Assembly (NCBI GenBank): GCA_902798705.1
Contig: CADBXS010000001.1
Location: 16,489 to 80,488 of the forward strand
Length of the DNA: 64,000 nucleotides
Direction of reading: 5' to 3'
Source of the DNA: an uncultured Bacteroidales bacterium
GTDB lineage: Bacteria > Bacteroidota > Bacteroidia > Bacteroidales > Bacteroidaceae
A model generated the notes under the pieces. The model ran no database searches. It was not told the DNA's origin and saw only the letters and a program-made list of their open reading frames with translations. Of this stretch, positions 1-9,132 are shown piece by piece; the stretch's first letter is position 1; each line of letters starts with the position of its first letter. Position numbers and translations under genes: made by a program.

Positions 1-282
1 TATGAAGAAGCATTTGCTGCATTCGAGAAAGGTGTTGAATTCAAGCAGGACTATCTTGATTGCATCATCGGTGCTGGTAATACAGCAACTCGTATTGCAA
101 GTATGAACAAGGATAAGAAAGCCATTGCTGATAGCTGGTATAAGAAAGCCATCAAGTATTATGAGCAGGCTAAGGAATTAGCTCCAGACCAGTCCGACCA
201 GTGGGGTTATCCTCTCTATGCAAGCTACTATAATTCAGGTAATATGGCTAAGGCTAAACAATACGAAAAGTATTCAAAATAA
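1..282 (+). CDS. TPR-repeat protein, C-terminal end (partial)
   Basis: The window opens inside a gene in frame 1; 93 codons remain before the TAA at 280-282. The fragment has two helical units with TPR character: an alanine/tyrosine-rich EEAFAAFEKGVEF segment, then a WYKKAIKYYEQAKELAPD segment, the classic TPR helix-B ending with a proline. The tail ends in a lysine-rich AKAKQYEKYSK. TPR proteins act as protein-interaction scaffolds; nothing here shows partner or location because the N-terminus is missing. A hairpin 64 nt downstream may end its transcript. Confidence 0.75.
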   Translation, partial: YEEAFAAFEKGVEFKQDYLDCIIGAGNTATRIASMNKDKKAIADSWYKKAIKYYEQAKELAPDQSDQWGYPLYASYYNSGNMAKAKQYEKYSK

Positions 283-345
283 CAAATCAGATTTAAATAA
301 AACGACACTCAATTTGAGTTAATTTGCGAAATTATATACTGATTT

Positions 346-386
346 TTAGCCGTCGTGGGGAGTGATTCTTCGCGACGGCTTACTTG
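346..386 (+). terminator. Candidate terminator hairpin after the TPR gene
   Basis: A perfect 7-bp stem GCCGTCG (349-355) / CGACGGC (373-379) with a 17-nt loop, followed by a weak T-containing tract. It sits between the TPR gene and the kinase at 452 and most likely separates the two transcripts. Confidence 0.5.
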
Positions 387-451
387 TTAAAACAATAAAA
401 ACGAAAAGAATTCGTTATTTCTATTGTGTGCATATCAGATGTTAGGATTAG

Positions 452-1717
452 ATGTTTGAACGAATACGCAACATAAAGATTATTTTGATTGTTATGGCCA
501 TCATCATTGCCATAGCATCATTGTTAATATCGAATTACCTAACTCATGATTTGCAAGTAGAGGAGAAAAACCGCATGGAGGTGTGGGCGGAAGCGATGCG
601 CTCGCTCAACTCTGCTGATGAAAACACCGACTTGAATCTTGTACTCAAAGTCATTAACGGCAATAACACGATTCCTGTTATTGTTTTGGACCGATATGGT
701 AATGTGCAAACGCATCGCAACTTGGGGATTACATTCAAGGAAAATGAAGATTCTATCTCGATTCTGAAAGAGAAAGCCAGCAAAATGCAGGATGAGGACA
801 ATTCCATTCGCATTTTCATTGCACAACCTTCTGACGAAATCTCGTTTGATGAAACTGATGAAATATCAAGTCAGTATATAGATTCAGCTCAGAAAAACTC
901 AGATTCTTTCACCGTAATTAAGCCTCAAGCAGAACAAGAAGATACTGATTATATTGAAATCTGCTACGGGGAATCATTGATGCTCAAGCGTTTAGCCGTT
1001 TATCCGTATATACAATTAAGTGTTGTTGTTATCTTCGTCTTGATTGCGATTTTTGCTCTCTTTTCATCGATGAAAGCCGAGCAGAACAAAGTATGGGTGG
1101 GACTTTCGAAAGAAACAGCACATCAATTAGGTACTCCAATCTCATCCCTGATGGCATGGTCGGAGGTGTTAAAAGAAACTTATCCAGATGATGAACTGTT
1201 GCCTGAAATGGAAAAGGACGTGAAGCGCTTGGAACGCATTGCAGAACGTTTCTCCAAAATTGGTTCTATCCCAGAGCCGAAGCCTGAGGACTTATGCTCT
1301 GTAATCAACCGTGTGGTTGAATACATGGATAAACGCACATCTAACAAAGTGAAAATCACAAGCCACTTACCTTCAGAACCAGTCATTGTGAATCTTGTGG
1401 CTTCACTCTTTGAATGGGTGGCTGAAAACCTTTGTAAGAATGCTGTTGATGCCATGTCGGGACATGGCTCCATTGATATTTATTTTGAAGAAACAGACAA
1501 CCACATTGCTTTGGAATTCAAAGACACGGGAAAAGGCATTGCCAAATCCAATTTTGGCTCCGTGTTTAAACCTGGATTTACAACAAAAAAAAGAGGGTGG
1601 GGACTTGGCCTTTCCTTAGCAAAGCGTATTGTTGAAGAATATCACAAGGGGCGCATCTTTGTGAAATCATCTGAAATAGGAAAAGGAACCACATTTAGGG
1701 TTGAACTTCCAAAGTGA
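452..1717 (+). CDS. Membrane sensor histidine kinase
   Basis: A 421-residue two-component sensor kinase. A first membrane segment lies at about residues 8-27, a roughly 160-residue periplasmic sensor region follows, and a second membrane segment lies at about 191-212. The cytoplasmic kinase core starts at the H-box (ETAHQLGTPISS, about 226; phospho-acceptor His), then the N-box (ENLCKNAVDAM), G1 box (DTGKGI), F box (FKPGFTTKK) and G2 box (GWGLGLSLAKRI). It autophosphorylates on His and hands phosphate to a response regulator. No regulator gene is adjacent, so its partner is unknown. The sensor region has no recognised domain. The next gene starts 163 nt downstream with its own promoter. Confidence 0.9.
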   Translation: MFERIRNIKIILIVMAIIIAIASLLISNYLTHDLQVEEKNRMEVWAEAMRSLNSADENTDLNLVLKVINGNNTIPVIVLDRYGNVQTHRNLGITFKENEDSISILKEKASKMQDEDNSIRIFIAQPSDEISFDETDEISSQYIDSAQKNSDSFTVIKPQAEQEDTDYIEICYGESLMLKRLAVYPYIQLSVVVIFVLIAIFALFSSMKAEQNKVWVGLSKETAHQLGTPISSLMAWSEVLKETYPDDELLPEMEKDVKRLERIAERFSKIGSIPEPKPEDLCSVINRVVEYMDKRTSNKVKITSHLPSEPVIVNLVASLFEWVAENLCKNAVDAMSGHGSIDIYFEETDNHIALEFKDTGKGIAKSNFGSVFKPGFTTKKRGWGLGLSLAKRIVEEYHKGRIFVKSSEIGKGTTFRVELPK

Positions 1718-1842
1718 TGAAAGCACATTTTTTCGATGAAATCGCGTCTTTTGAAAAGACATTTCAAATGAAAAACAGACAAAAACACTGGTCGAATACA
1801 AGAATTTTGCATAAATATAACTCGTAATTTGGTTTTTCTTTG

Positions 1843-1850
1843 TATCTTTG
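1843..1850 (+). promoter_or_regulatory. -7 box of the DUF177-rpmF-fabH operon promoter
   Basis: TATCTTTG matches the Bacteroidota -7 consensus TAnnTTTG. No TTG lies at the usual 19-21 nt upstream. The box overlaps an upstream in-frame ATG at 1848, so that codon cannot be used on this transcript; this supports ATG 1881 as the start of the first gene. Confidence 0.65.
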
Positions 1851-1880
1851 CACGTTGAAATGCAAATGTGCATATTCGAT

Positions 1881-2474
1881 ATGGAAAAAAGAGACGATTT
1901 TAATATAGACTTGCTTGATAGCAATATCACGGGAAAAGCATTCGAATTTCATGTTAACGACGCTGTTTTCGCAGAAATTGACGGACTTATAGACCGTGGT
2001 AACATCAAGAGCATTGTAAAATGCACTTCGACTTCACAAGGCTTATTTCGTTTTAATATTCATTCTGAAGGAGTTGTTACTACTCAATGCAATCGTTGTT
2101 TGGCGGACTTAGAATTGCGGATAGACACGACAAACGAATTAACGGCAAAACTTGGTGACGACGATTCAGATGATGGCAGCATCATTACAGTTAATCATGA
2201 AAATGGTTTTCTGAATGTGTTGCAACCTATTTATGAGTTCATTGCGCTCAGCATGCCAATCAGCTTGGTCCACGAACCTGGGATGTGCGACAAAGCCATG
2301 ATGGAGGAACTTTCCAAACATCAAGCTACCCGAAGTAGCAGAGAGGATGCAAAAGACAATGAAATGACCAACGATGAAATAACAGACGATGATGATGCAG
2401 ATGATTCTGAACAGAAGCCTGTTGACCCTCGTTGGGAAGCGTTAAAAAAATTAGTTGATAACAATAAAAATTAG
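1881..2474 (+). CDS. DUF177 (YceD-like) protein
   Basis: A 197-residue DUF177/YceD-family protein. The family lies directly upstream of the L32 gene in most bacteria; links to 23S rRNA metabolism are known for plant and E. coli members. Here rpmF starts 9 nt after its stop. The conserved core contains the CNRC motif (TTQCNRCLADLELRID) about 70 residues in, and the C-terminus is very acidic (NDEITDDDDADD) before a final WEALKKL helix. ATG 1881 is chosen because ATGs at 1848, 1860 and 1866 lie in or immediately next to the promoter. Confidence 0.85.
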   Translation: MEKRDDFNIDLLDSNITGKAFEFHVNDAVFAEIDGLIDRGNIKSIVKCTSTSQGLFRFNIHSEGVVTTQCNRCLADLELRIDTTNELTAKLGDDDSDDGSIITVNHENGFLNVLQPIYEFIALSMPISLVHEPGMCDKAMMEELSKHQATRSSREDAKDNEMTNDEITDDDDADDSEQKPVDPRWEALKKLVDNNKN

Positions 2475-2483
2475 TGTAGAAAA

Positions 2484-2669
2484 ATGGCACATCCTAAAAG
2501 AAGACAGTCTAAGACACGCGGACGTAAGAGAAGAACACACGACGTAGCAGTAGCTCCAACATTGGCAGTTTGCCCTAATTGCGGTGAATTCTATGTATAT
2601 CACACTGTATGCCCTGCATGCGGATACTATCGTGGTAAGGTAGCTATTGAAAAGGAAGCTGCAATCTAA
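2484..2669 (+). CDS. rpmF: 50S ribosomal protein L32
   Basis: A 61-residue large-subunit protein. The N-terminus MAHPKRRQSKTRGRKRRTH is the typical basic L32 leader, and a zinc-ribbon follows with two CxxC pairs (CPNC, CPAC), so this is the zinc-binding (C+) form. It lies 9 nt after DUF177 and 9 nt before fabH, the conserved bacterial order that couples ribosome and fatty-acid synthesis. Confidence 0.97.
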   Translation: MAHPKRRQSKTRGRKRRTHDVAVAPTLAVCPNCGEFYVYHTVCPACGYYRGKVAIEKEAAI

Positions 2670-2678
2670 TCTTTAGAT

Positions 2679-3695
2679 ATGGAAAAAATTAATGCTGTAA
2701 TAACAGGCGTAGGTGGATACGTTCCTAAGTATATCCTCGACAACGACGAAATGTCGCGCATCGTGGATACTACGGACGAATGGATCATGGAGCGCATCGG
2801 TGTGAAAACACGCCACATCTTGCGGGACGAAGAGCGTCAAGGCGCTGGCACATCCTACTTGATGACCAAGGCTGTGGAAGAACTGATGGCAAAGACTCAG
2901 GTTGACCCAGATACCATCGAGGCTGTTATTTGTGCAACAACTACTCCCGACTACCACTTCCCATCCACTGCATCGCTTGTCATCGGCAACCTCGGTTTCA
3001 AGCACGCTTTTGGATTCGACATGGAAGCTGCATGCGCAGGTTTCCTCTATGCCATGGAGGTGGGAGCCAGCATGATTACAAGTGGCAGACGCAAGCGCAT
3101 CATCGTTTGTGGAGGCGACTTTATGTCATCGATGACCAACTATATGGACCGCACCACATGTCCTATTTTTGGCGACGGAGCAGCTTGTGTAATGATGGAG
3201 GCAACGACAGAGGATTATGGGCTGATAGAAAGTTTCCTTCGCACTGACAGCCATTTTGAACCTCTCCACATGGCAGCTGGTGGCTCTGCAAAGATGCCAA
3301 GTCACGAAACTGTGGATGCTCGCGAACACTTTGTTTATCAGGAAGGTCGCACAGTGTTCAAGTACGCTGTGACTGACATGTCGGATGCTGTGGAGGAAAT
3401 TGCCAAGCGACACAACCTCACGAAAGACGACATTGCCTGGATTATTCCTCATCAAGCAAATGTACGCATCGAAACAGCCGTAGCTCGTCGCATTGGTGTT
3501 CCTGCAGAGAAAGTGATGATTAACATCGACCACATGGCAAACACATCGGGTGGTACTCTGCCACTTTGCCTTTGGGAGTACGAACCTAAGTTGAAGCGAG
3601 GCGACAACCTCATCTTCACCGCCTTTGGTGCAGGCTTCACTTGGGGTGCTTCCTATATGAAGTGGGCTTACGACGGTTCAAAGTACAGCAAATAA
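2679..3695 (+). CDS. fabH: Beta-ketoacyl-ACP synthase III
   Basis: A 338-residue KAS III that condenses acetyl-CoA with malonyl-ACP to begin fatty-acid elongation in the cytoplasm. The Cys-His-Asn triad is visible: Cys in DMEAACAGF (about 117), His in IIPHQANVRI (about 260), Asn in MANTSGGTLP (about 289). The C-terminal FGAGFTWGA glycine motif is intact. Length is normal for the family. It is third in the DUF177-rpmF-fabH operon and is followed by a candidate terminator. Confidence 0.96.
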   Translation: MEKINAVITGVGGYVPKYILDNDEMSRIVDTTDEWIMERIGVKTRHILRDEERQGAGTSYLMTKAVEELMAKTQVDPDTIEAVICATTTPDYHFPSTASLVIGNLGFKHAFGFDMEAACAGFLYAMEVGASMITSGRRKRIIVCGGDFMSSMTNYMDRTTCPIFGDGAACVMMEATTEDYGLIESFLRTDSHFEPLHMAAGGSAKMPSHETVDAREHFVYQEGRTVFKYAVTDMSDAVEEIAKRHNLTKDDIAWIIPHQANVRIETAVARRIGVPAEKVMINIDHMANTSGGTLPLCLWEYEPKLKRGDNLIFTAFGAGFTWGASYMKWAYDGSKYSK

Positions 3696-3721
3696 GGAAA
3701 TTCCAATCTGCATTTACATTT

Positions 3722-3786
3722 ACCACGGATTTCACGGATTAAACGGATGTCATTATCCGCGAGTCTGCGAAATCCGCGGTTTTTTC
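3722..3786 (+). terminator. Candidate terminator built from a repeat, after fabH
   Basis: Arms ACCACGGATTTCAC (3722-3735) and GCGAAATCCGCGGT (3767-3780) pair across a loop of about 31 nt, followed by a run of six Ts. The left arm belongs to the CACGGATTTCACGGATTAAACG intergenic repeat family; a relative with GAATT in place of GGATT occurs in the prophage at 37237-37306. Confidence 0.55.
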
Positions 3787-3856
3787 ATTTTTCAGAAATA
3801 CTTCATTCTCAGGTGAGTTCTATCCAACGACACACCATCTAACAATTTTCAATCAA

Positions 3857-4738
3857 TTGCACAAGTCAGGTTTTGTAAATATCGTGGGTAATCCCAACGT
3901 GGGAAAGTCCACACTGATGAATCTCTTCGTGGGAGAGCGCATCAGCATTGCCACTTTCAAGGCACAAACCACACGTCATCGCATCATGGGAATCATCAAC
4001 GACGATGAAGCCCAAATCGTCTTTTCCGATACACCAGGAGTGCTGAAGCCAAACTATAAGCTTCAGGAATCCATGCTGGCATTTTCGGAGAGTGCACTAG
4101 TAGATGCCGATGTCCTGCTTTATGTCACCGACCCTGTTGAGAAAATCGACAAAAATTCAGATTTCCTCAAGAAGGTTGCCACTATGGAAGTCCCTGTGCT
4201 TGTGCTGATTAACAAGATAGACCTCATTGATGAGAAGAAACTCATAGAGCTTGTTGAACAGTGGCATGAGATACTTCCAAAAGCAGAAATCATCCCAGTT
4301 TCCGCTCTTGCCAAGTTCAATGTGGAGCCTATCATGAAGCGCATTCGTGAGCTGCTCCCTGAGAGTCCTCCTTACTTCGATAAGGACCAATTGACCGATA
4401 AGCCAGCACGCTTTTTCGTCAGCGAAATCATCCGCGAGAAGATTCTGCTCTATTACGACAAGGAGATTCCTTATTCAGTAGAAGTGGGTGTGGAGAGTTT
4501 CAAGGAAGACGAGCACCACATCCATATCAATGCCGTGATTTACGTGGAGCGTGATTCTCAGAAAGGCATCATCATCGGGCACCAAGGCAAGGCACTCAAG
4601 AAGGTGGCAACCGAGGCTCGCAAGTCCCTCGAGAAGTTCTTTGGAAAGTCCATCTATCTCGAGACCTTCGTGAAGGTTGACAAGGACTGGCGCAATTCCG
4701 ACAAGGAACTCAACCTCTTTGGATACCATCCAGAATAA
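3857..4738 (+). CDS. era: GTPase Era
   Basis: A 293-residue GTPase that binds 16S rRNA near its 3' end during 30S assembly. G1 is GNPNVGKST (about residues 10-18), G3 is DTPG, G4 is NKID and G5 is SAL. The C-terminal KH RNA-binding domain carries GIIIGHQGKALK, and the family signature KVDKDWRNSD ends the protein. The start is TTG at 3857, because no in-frame ATG or GTG lies between it and the family's expected N-terminus. It precedes der by 38 nt, and both are probably co-transcribed. Confidence 0.95.
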   Translation: MHKSGFVNIVGNPNVGKSTLMNLFVGERISIATFKAQTTRHRIMGIINDDEAQIVFSDTPGVLKPNYKLQESMLAFSESALVDADVLLYVTDPVEKIDKNSDFLKKVATMEVPVLVLINKIDLIDEKKLIELVEQWHEILPKAEIIPVSALAKFNVEPIMKRIRELLPESPPYFDKDQLTDKPARFFVSEIIREKILLYYDKEIPYSVEVGVESFKEDEHHIHINAVIYVERDSQKGIIIGHQGKALKKVATEARKSLEKFFGKSIYLETFVKVDKDWRNSDKELNLFGYHPE

Positions 4739-4776
4739 CATTTTTTATTCACCCCGTAATCCAATTTGAATAGACT

Positions 4777-6090
4777 ATGGGAAATTTAGTAGCAATTGTA
4801 GGTCGCCCAAACGTGGGTAAATCTACGCTTTTCAACCGATTGACAAAGACTCGTCACGCCATTGTGAGTGATGAGGCAGGCACAACCCGAGACCGTCAGT
4901 ATGGCAAGTGTGAATGGGGAAACAAGGAGTTCTCCGTGGTCGATACCGGTGGTTGGGTTGTCAATTCCGACGACATATTCGAGGAGGAAATCCGCAAGCA
5001 AGTCCTCATTGCCATTGAGGAGTGCGACGTGATTCTTTTCCTCGTAGATATAAAGACTGGAGTCACAGACCTCGACATGGAGGTGGCAGAGATTCTGCGT
5101 CGTTCCAAAATACCAACGCTTGTGGTATGCAACAAAGTGGATTCCAATGAGTTGCGCTATGAGGCACCTGAGTTCTATAAACTCGGATTGGGTGACCCTT
5201 ATTGCATTTCGGCTCTCACGGGTAGTGGTACAGGCGACTTGCTCGACGACATCGTGAAGACCTTCACCAAGACCATGGATGAAGTGATTGAAGAGGACAT
5301 TCCTCGCATTGCCGTGGTAGGTCGTCCAAATGCTGGCAAATCCTCACTCATCAATGCTTTCTTGGGCGATAATAGAAACGTTGTGACAGACATTGCTGGC
5401 ACCACCCGCGACTCCATCTATACGAAATACGAGAAGTTTGGCTTCAATTTCTATCTTGTTGACACTGCGGGTATTCGCAAGAAGAACAAGGTGAGTGAAG
5501 ACCTCGAATACTATTCCGTGATGCGCTCCATCCGTGTCATCGAGAATTCGGATGTGTGCGTGCTGATGGTTGATGCCACACGTGGAATAGAAGGGCAGGA
5601 CATCAACATCTTCCAAATCATTCAGAAGAATCAGAAGGGATTGGTGGTAGTTGTGAACAAGTGGGATTTGGTGGAAGACAAGAGTAACGAGGCAATCAAG
5701 TTCTTCGAGAAGGCAATTCGCAACCGCTTTGCTCCTTTCACGGATTTTACCATCATCTTCGCTTCTGCTCTCACCAAGCAGCGCATCTTCCGTGTGCTGG
5801 AGGAATCGCAGAAAGTGTATGAGAACCGCACTACAAAAATTAGTACGGCAAAGCTCAACGAGACGATGCTTCCTATCATTGAGGCAACTCCTCCACCTTC
5901 TATCAAGGGCAAGTACATCAAAATCAAGTATTGCATGCAGATTCCGAACACCTACGTTCCTTCGTTTGTGTTCTATGCCAACCTGCCTCAGTATGTGCGT
6001 GACCCTTACAAGCGTTTCCTTGAGAACCAGATTCGTGAACATTGGAAGCTGACGGGCACACCTATCAACGTGTATATTCGTCAGAAATAG
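4777..6090 (+). CDS. der: Ribosome-assembly GTPase Der (EngA)
   Basis: A 437-residue tandem GTPase needed for 50S assembly. The first G domain begins at [12 protein letters not shown] (about residue 8) with DTGGW and NKVD motifs. The second begins at [12 protein letters not shown] (about 183) with DTAGI and NKWD. A C-terminal KH-like domain of about 90 residues follows (KIKYCMQ...[14 protein letters not shown] region). The era-der adjacency is conserved in Bacteroidales. Confidence 0.96.
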   Translation: MGNLVAIVGRPNVGKSTLFNRLTKTRHAIVSDEAGTTRDRQYGKCEWGNKEFSVVDTGGWVVNSDDIFEEEIRKQVLIAIEECDVILFLVDIKTGVTDLDMEVAEILRRSKIPTLVVCNKVDSNELRYEAPEFYKLGLGDPYCISALTGSGTGDLLDDIVKTFTKTMDEVIEEDIPRIAVVGRPNAGKSSLINAFLGDNRNVVTDIAGTTRDSIYTKYEKFGFNFYLVDTAGIRKKNKVSEDLEYYSVMRSIRVIENSDVCVLMVDATRGIEGQDINIFQIIQKNQKGLVVVVNKWDLVEDKSNEAIKFFEKAIRNRFAPFTDFTIIFASALTKQRIFRVLEESQKVYENRTTKISTAKLNETMLPIIEATPPPSIKGKYIKIKYCMQIPNTYVPSFVFYANLPQYVRDPYKRFLENQIREHWKLTGTPINVYIRQK

Positions 6091-6136
6091 TTGTCCTTTT
6101 TCTTCATCGTTTTATGCAATGATGGACGGACTCAAA

Positions 6137-6280
6137 TGCGATAGGGGATTTACTCTCTCGTCATTGGGGACGTACTTTCTCGTCATTGGGGACTGACTCT
6201 TTCGCTATTGGGGACGTACTTCCTCGCCATTGGGGACGTACTTCAGTTTATCCCCAATAAAATTTCAGTGAATCCCCAAT
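6137..6280 (+). repeat. Tandem ATTGGGGACGTACT repeat, locus 1
   Basis: Five degenerate 21-22 nt units in one direction, consensus TCGYCATTGGGGACGTACTT, starting near 6137, 6158, 6179, 6201 and 6222. Two inverted TCCCCAAT cores follow at about 6251 and 6272. The same family occurs at 16568-16694 and 40382-40440. No coding role is seen. Confidence 0.8.
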
Positions 6281-6345
6281 CGGATGTTGCAGAAACTGAG
6301 ATTTGAAGTGAAAAGGCTCCTTCTCAAATTGTTTTTTGAAAAAAG

Positions 6346-6747
6346 ATGAAAAATATTTTCTATATATTGCTGATTTTGCTTACCTTTGGCATTACTTCTT
6401 GTAATAGTGACGATGGTCCTGCTGCCATTCCGAAGAAAGAATTGCAAAATGCACTCGACCTCTTGGCGCAGGGCAAAATGGAGCAGTATATGAGCAAATT
6501 GGATTTTGGCGAAGAACTCGATTCCGTCCATTATCTTTATTTCTCCGAAGCCATCATCCAGCGTAACAAGCTCACTGAGCGCAAGTTGGGTGCTGTGAAT
6601 GGCTACAAGGTGACGGGTGCTAAGATGTGGAATGACACGGTTGCTACCGTCTTCTACACGCAGTATTTTGCCAATGGAGATTCTTGCGATTGCTCTCAGA
6701 AAATGGTTTGCATTGATGGCACTTGGCGACTTCGAATGAGGAACTAA
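6346..6747 (+). CDS. Small lipoprotein, function unknown
   Basis: A 133-residue protein with an SPII signal peptide: a lysine, a hydrophobic stretch, then the lipobox ITSC with Cys about residue 20, followed by NSDD (acidic +2/+3 residues typical of surface lipoproteins in Bacteroidota). The mature part resembles small NTF2-like or DUF4878-like folds in size and pattern (LDLLAQGKMEQYMSKLDF, then strand-rich sequence ending in GTWRLRMRN); this is a weak resemblance. It has a CDC motif near the C-terminus. It stands alone between the repeat locus and pfkA. Confidence 0.75.
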   Translation: MKNIFYILLILLTFGITSCNSDDGPAAIPKKELQNALDLLAQGKMEQYMSKLDFGEELDSVHYLYFSEAIIQRNKLTERKLGAVNGYKVTGAKMWNDTVATVFYTQYFANGDSCDCSQKMVCIDGTWRLRMRN

Positions 6748-6856
6748 GGTGCTACGTTTCGGCATGATTTTCATTCCCGTGTGGGTTTCGTCTTGGCATG
6801 GGATTCATCTTGTATCTTTCAGAAAAACAATCACTTAAAATAATCAACATAGAACC

Positions 6857-7837
6857 ATGGCTGAAGTAAAAACAATTGCAATTGTGACATCAGGAAATGA
6901 TGCACCAGGCATGAATAGTGCAATTCGTGCCGTCACTCGTTCTGCAATCTACAACGGACTTCGTGTGAAGGCTGTCTATCGCGGCTACAAAGGCTTGATT
7001 GACGGAGAAATCGTTGAATTCAAAACACAAAACGTCAGCAATATCATTCAGCAGGGTGGCACCATCCTCAAGTCGTCGCCAAGTAAGGACTTCCGTTCCG
7101 AGGAAGGTAGAAAGAAGGCTTTCGAGAACATTCAGAAAGAAGAAATTGATGCAGTGATTGTCATCGGTGGTGATGGCACGATTCACGGAGCTCGCATCTT
7201 CGCTCAGGAATACGACATTCCTTGCATCGCCATTCCTGCCACTATCGACAATAACCTTTGTGGTACTGACACTACGATTGGCTATGACACAGCTCTCAAC
7301 ACCATCATGCAGTGCGTGGACAAGATTCGTGACACTGCCACTAGCCACGAGCGCCTTTTCTTCGTTGAAGTGATGGGCGACGATGCTGGTTTCTTGGCGT
7401 TGAATGGTGCCATTGCATCGGGTTGTGAGGATGCTATCATTCCTTCGGTTCCTACTGATGTGAACAAATTAGCCACTCTCATTGAATCGGGTTTCCGCAA
7501 GACCAAGGGGAGCAGTATCGTGTTGGTTGCTGCCAGCGAGGATTCAGGTGGAGCCTTGTACTATGCCGATGAAGTGAAGAAGGCTCATCCAAATATCGAT
7601 GTCCGCATTTCCATCCTTGGACACTTGCAACGTGGAGGACATCCTACGGCTCACGACCGCATCATTGCCAGCCGAATGGGTGCTGCGAGCATTGTAGCAC
7701 TGATGAAAGGGCTCCGCAACGTGATGATTGGTATCGACAACGATGAGATTGTCTATGTGCCTTTCTCTCGTGCCGTGCGTGAGAACAGACAGATTGACCA
7801 CAACCTGCTCGATATACTTCATAACTCTGCAATTTGA
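6857..7837 (+). CDS. pfkA: 6-phosphofructokinase
   Basis: A 326-residue enzyme of the PfkA family that phosphorylates fructose 6-phosphate to the 1,6-bisphosphate. GGDGT (about 104-108) has the Gly of ATP-dependent enzymes. The catalytic Asp is in PATIDNN (Asp about 131), and the MG(D/R) and C-terminal GGxPxxxDR elements ([13 protein letters not shown]) are present. Three positions differ from E. coli PfkA: SGND for SGGD, PATID for PGTID, and DNN for DND. Bacteroidota carry several PFK paralogues, so this may be one of several. Confidence 0.9.
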   Translation: MAEVKTIAIVTSGNDAPGMNSAIRAVTRSAIYNGLRVKAVYRGYKGLIDGEIVEFKTQNVSNIIQQGGTILKSSPSKDFRSEEGRKKAFENIQKEEIDAVIVIGGDGTIHGARIFAQEYDIPCIAIPATIDNNLCGTDTTIGYDTALNTIMQCVDKIRDTATSHERLFFVEVMGDDAGFLALNGAIASGCEDAIIPSVPTDVNKLATLIESGFRKTKGSSIVLVAASEDSGGALYYADEVKKAHPNIDVRISILGHLQRGGHPTAHDRIIASRMGAASIVALMKGLRNVMIGIDNDEIVYVPFSRAVRENRQIDHNLLDILHNSAI

Positions 7838-7898
7838 CGCAAAATCTGCGATTTCATTACTTTTATTCATCGTTTTCTTTAAATTTGCTTCAAGAATG

Positions 7899-7929
7899 TT
7901 GCTCTACACATAAAAAATGTGTAAATTTG
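7899..7929 (+). promoter_or_regulatory. Promoter of the serC-serA operon
   Basis: -33 TTG at 7899-7901, a 20-nt spacer, and -7 TAAATTTG at 7922-7929: a full match to the Bacteroidota pattern. The start site is expected near 7937, leaving a leader of about 110 nt that holds a 6-bp hairpin CCTCAA/TTGAGG at 7987-8004. Confidence 0.75.
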
Positions 7930-8048
7930 CAGTGTTTTTAGAAAGAATAAGGTAAAAAGCTTCCATTACAGCAGTTTTTTCTGATTCCTCAACCCGTTTT
8001 GAGGTATATCTACTGCGTGTTAATTCGTTTAAACAATATAAATAAACA

Positions 8049-9116
8049 ATGAAAAAGTACAATTTCAATGCCGGCCCATCAATCCTTCCTCGCGAGGTGA
8101 TTGAGGCTACAGCAAATGCATGTTTGGATTTTAATGGTTCTGGTCTTTCCCTCATGGAAATCAGCCACCGCGCAAAGGACTTCCAGCCAGTGATGGACGA
8201 AGCAATGGCTCTCTTCAAGGAACTGCTCGACGTTCCTCAGGGCTACGAAGTGATTTTCCTTGGTGGCGGTGCAAGTCTCCAGTTCTGCCAAGTGCCTTTC
8301 AACTTCCTCGAGAAGAAGGCAGCTTATCTCAACACAGGTGTTTGGGCAAAGAAAGCTATCAAGGAAGCAAAACTCTTCGGTGAAGTGGTTGAAGTTGCTT
8401 CATCTGCTGAGTCCACTTATACTTACATTCCAAAGGATTTCACGATTCCTGCTGATGCAGACTATTTCCACATCACAACCAACAACACCATCTACGGTAC
8501 TGAAATCCGTAAGGAGCTCGACAGTCCTGTACCAATGATTGCCGACATGAGTTCGGATATTTTCTCCCGTCCAATCGACGTGAGCAAGTACAACTGTATT
8601 TATGGTGGTGCTCAGAAGAACCTCTCTATGGCTGGTGTCACTTTCATTCTTGTGAAGGAAGATGCACTCGGCAAGGTATCTCGTCAGATTCCTACAATGC
8701 TTGATTATCGCACTCATATCGAGAAGGGTTCTATGTTCAACACGCCTCCAGTGGTTCCTGTTTATTGTGCACTCCAGAACCTGAGATGGATTAAGGCTCA
8801 GGGTGGTGTGAAGGAAATGGATCGCCGTGCCAATGAGCGTGCAAAGGTGCTCTACGATGAGATTGACCGCAACAAGATTTTCCGTGGCACTGCAAACGAG
8901 GAGGACCGTTCAGTGATGAACATCTGCTTCGTTCTCAACGATGAATACAAGGAACTCGAAGCCGACTTCATGGCATTCGCCACTGCCAAGGGCATGGTGG
9001 GTGTGAAGGGACATCGCTCTGTGGGTGGTTTCCGCGCAAGTTGCTACAACGCCATGTCTCTCGAAGGCGTGAAGGCTCTCGTGGCTACCATGCAGGAATT
9101 TGAAAAGAATCATTAA
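8049..9116 (+). CDS. serC: Phosphoserine aminotransferase
   Basis: A 355-residue PLP enzyme of the class-V aminotransferase fold, converting 3-phosphohydroxypyruvate and glutamate to phosphoserine; it also serves pyridoxine synthesis in some bacteria. The N-terminus [13 protein letters not shown] is diagnostic. The PLP lysine lies in [11 protein letters not shown] (about residue 187), and the phosphate-binding C-terminus [14 protein letters not shown] is intact. First gene of the serC-serA-DUF1015 operon; serA starts 16 nt after its stop. Confidence 0.96.
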   Translation: MKKYNFNAGPSILPREVIEATANACLDFNGSGLSLMEISHRAKDFQPVMDEAMALFKELLDVPQGYEVIFLGGGASLQFCQVPFNFLEKKAAYLNTGVWAKKAIKEAKLFGEVVEVASSAESTYTYIPKDFTIPADADYFHITTNNTIYGTEIRKELDSPVPMIADMSSDIFSRPIDVSKYNCIYGGAQKNLSMAGVTFILVKEDALGKVSRQIPTMLDYRTHIEKGSMFNTPPVVPVYCALQNLRWIKAQGGVKEMDRRANERAKVLYDEIDRNKIFRGTANEEDRSVMNICFVLNDEYKELEADFMAFATAKGMVGVKGHRSVGGFRASCYNAMSLEGVKALVATMQEFEKNH

Positions 9117-9132
9117 TTTTGTCAATCATTTT

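Noticed and set aside
1848..1880. Upstream ATGs as start of the DUF177 gene
   Set aside because: They overlap or abut the -7 box at 1843-1850, so they would lie at or upstream of the mRNA start.
3722..3786. Palindromic element of the prophage type
   Set aside because: It has a hairpin but no 5-nt loop and no GAACGGTGGC or TTACGGAGAA tail.
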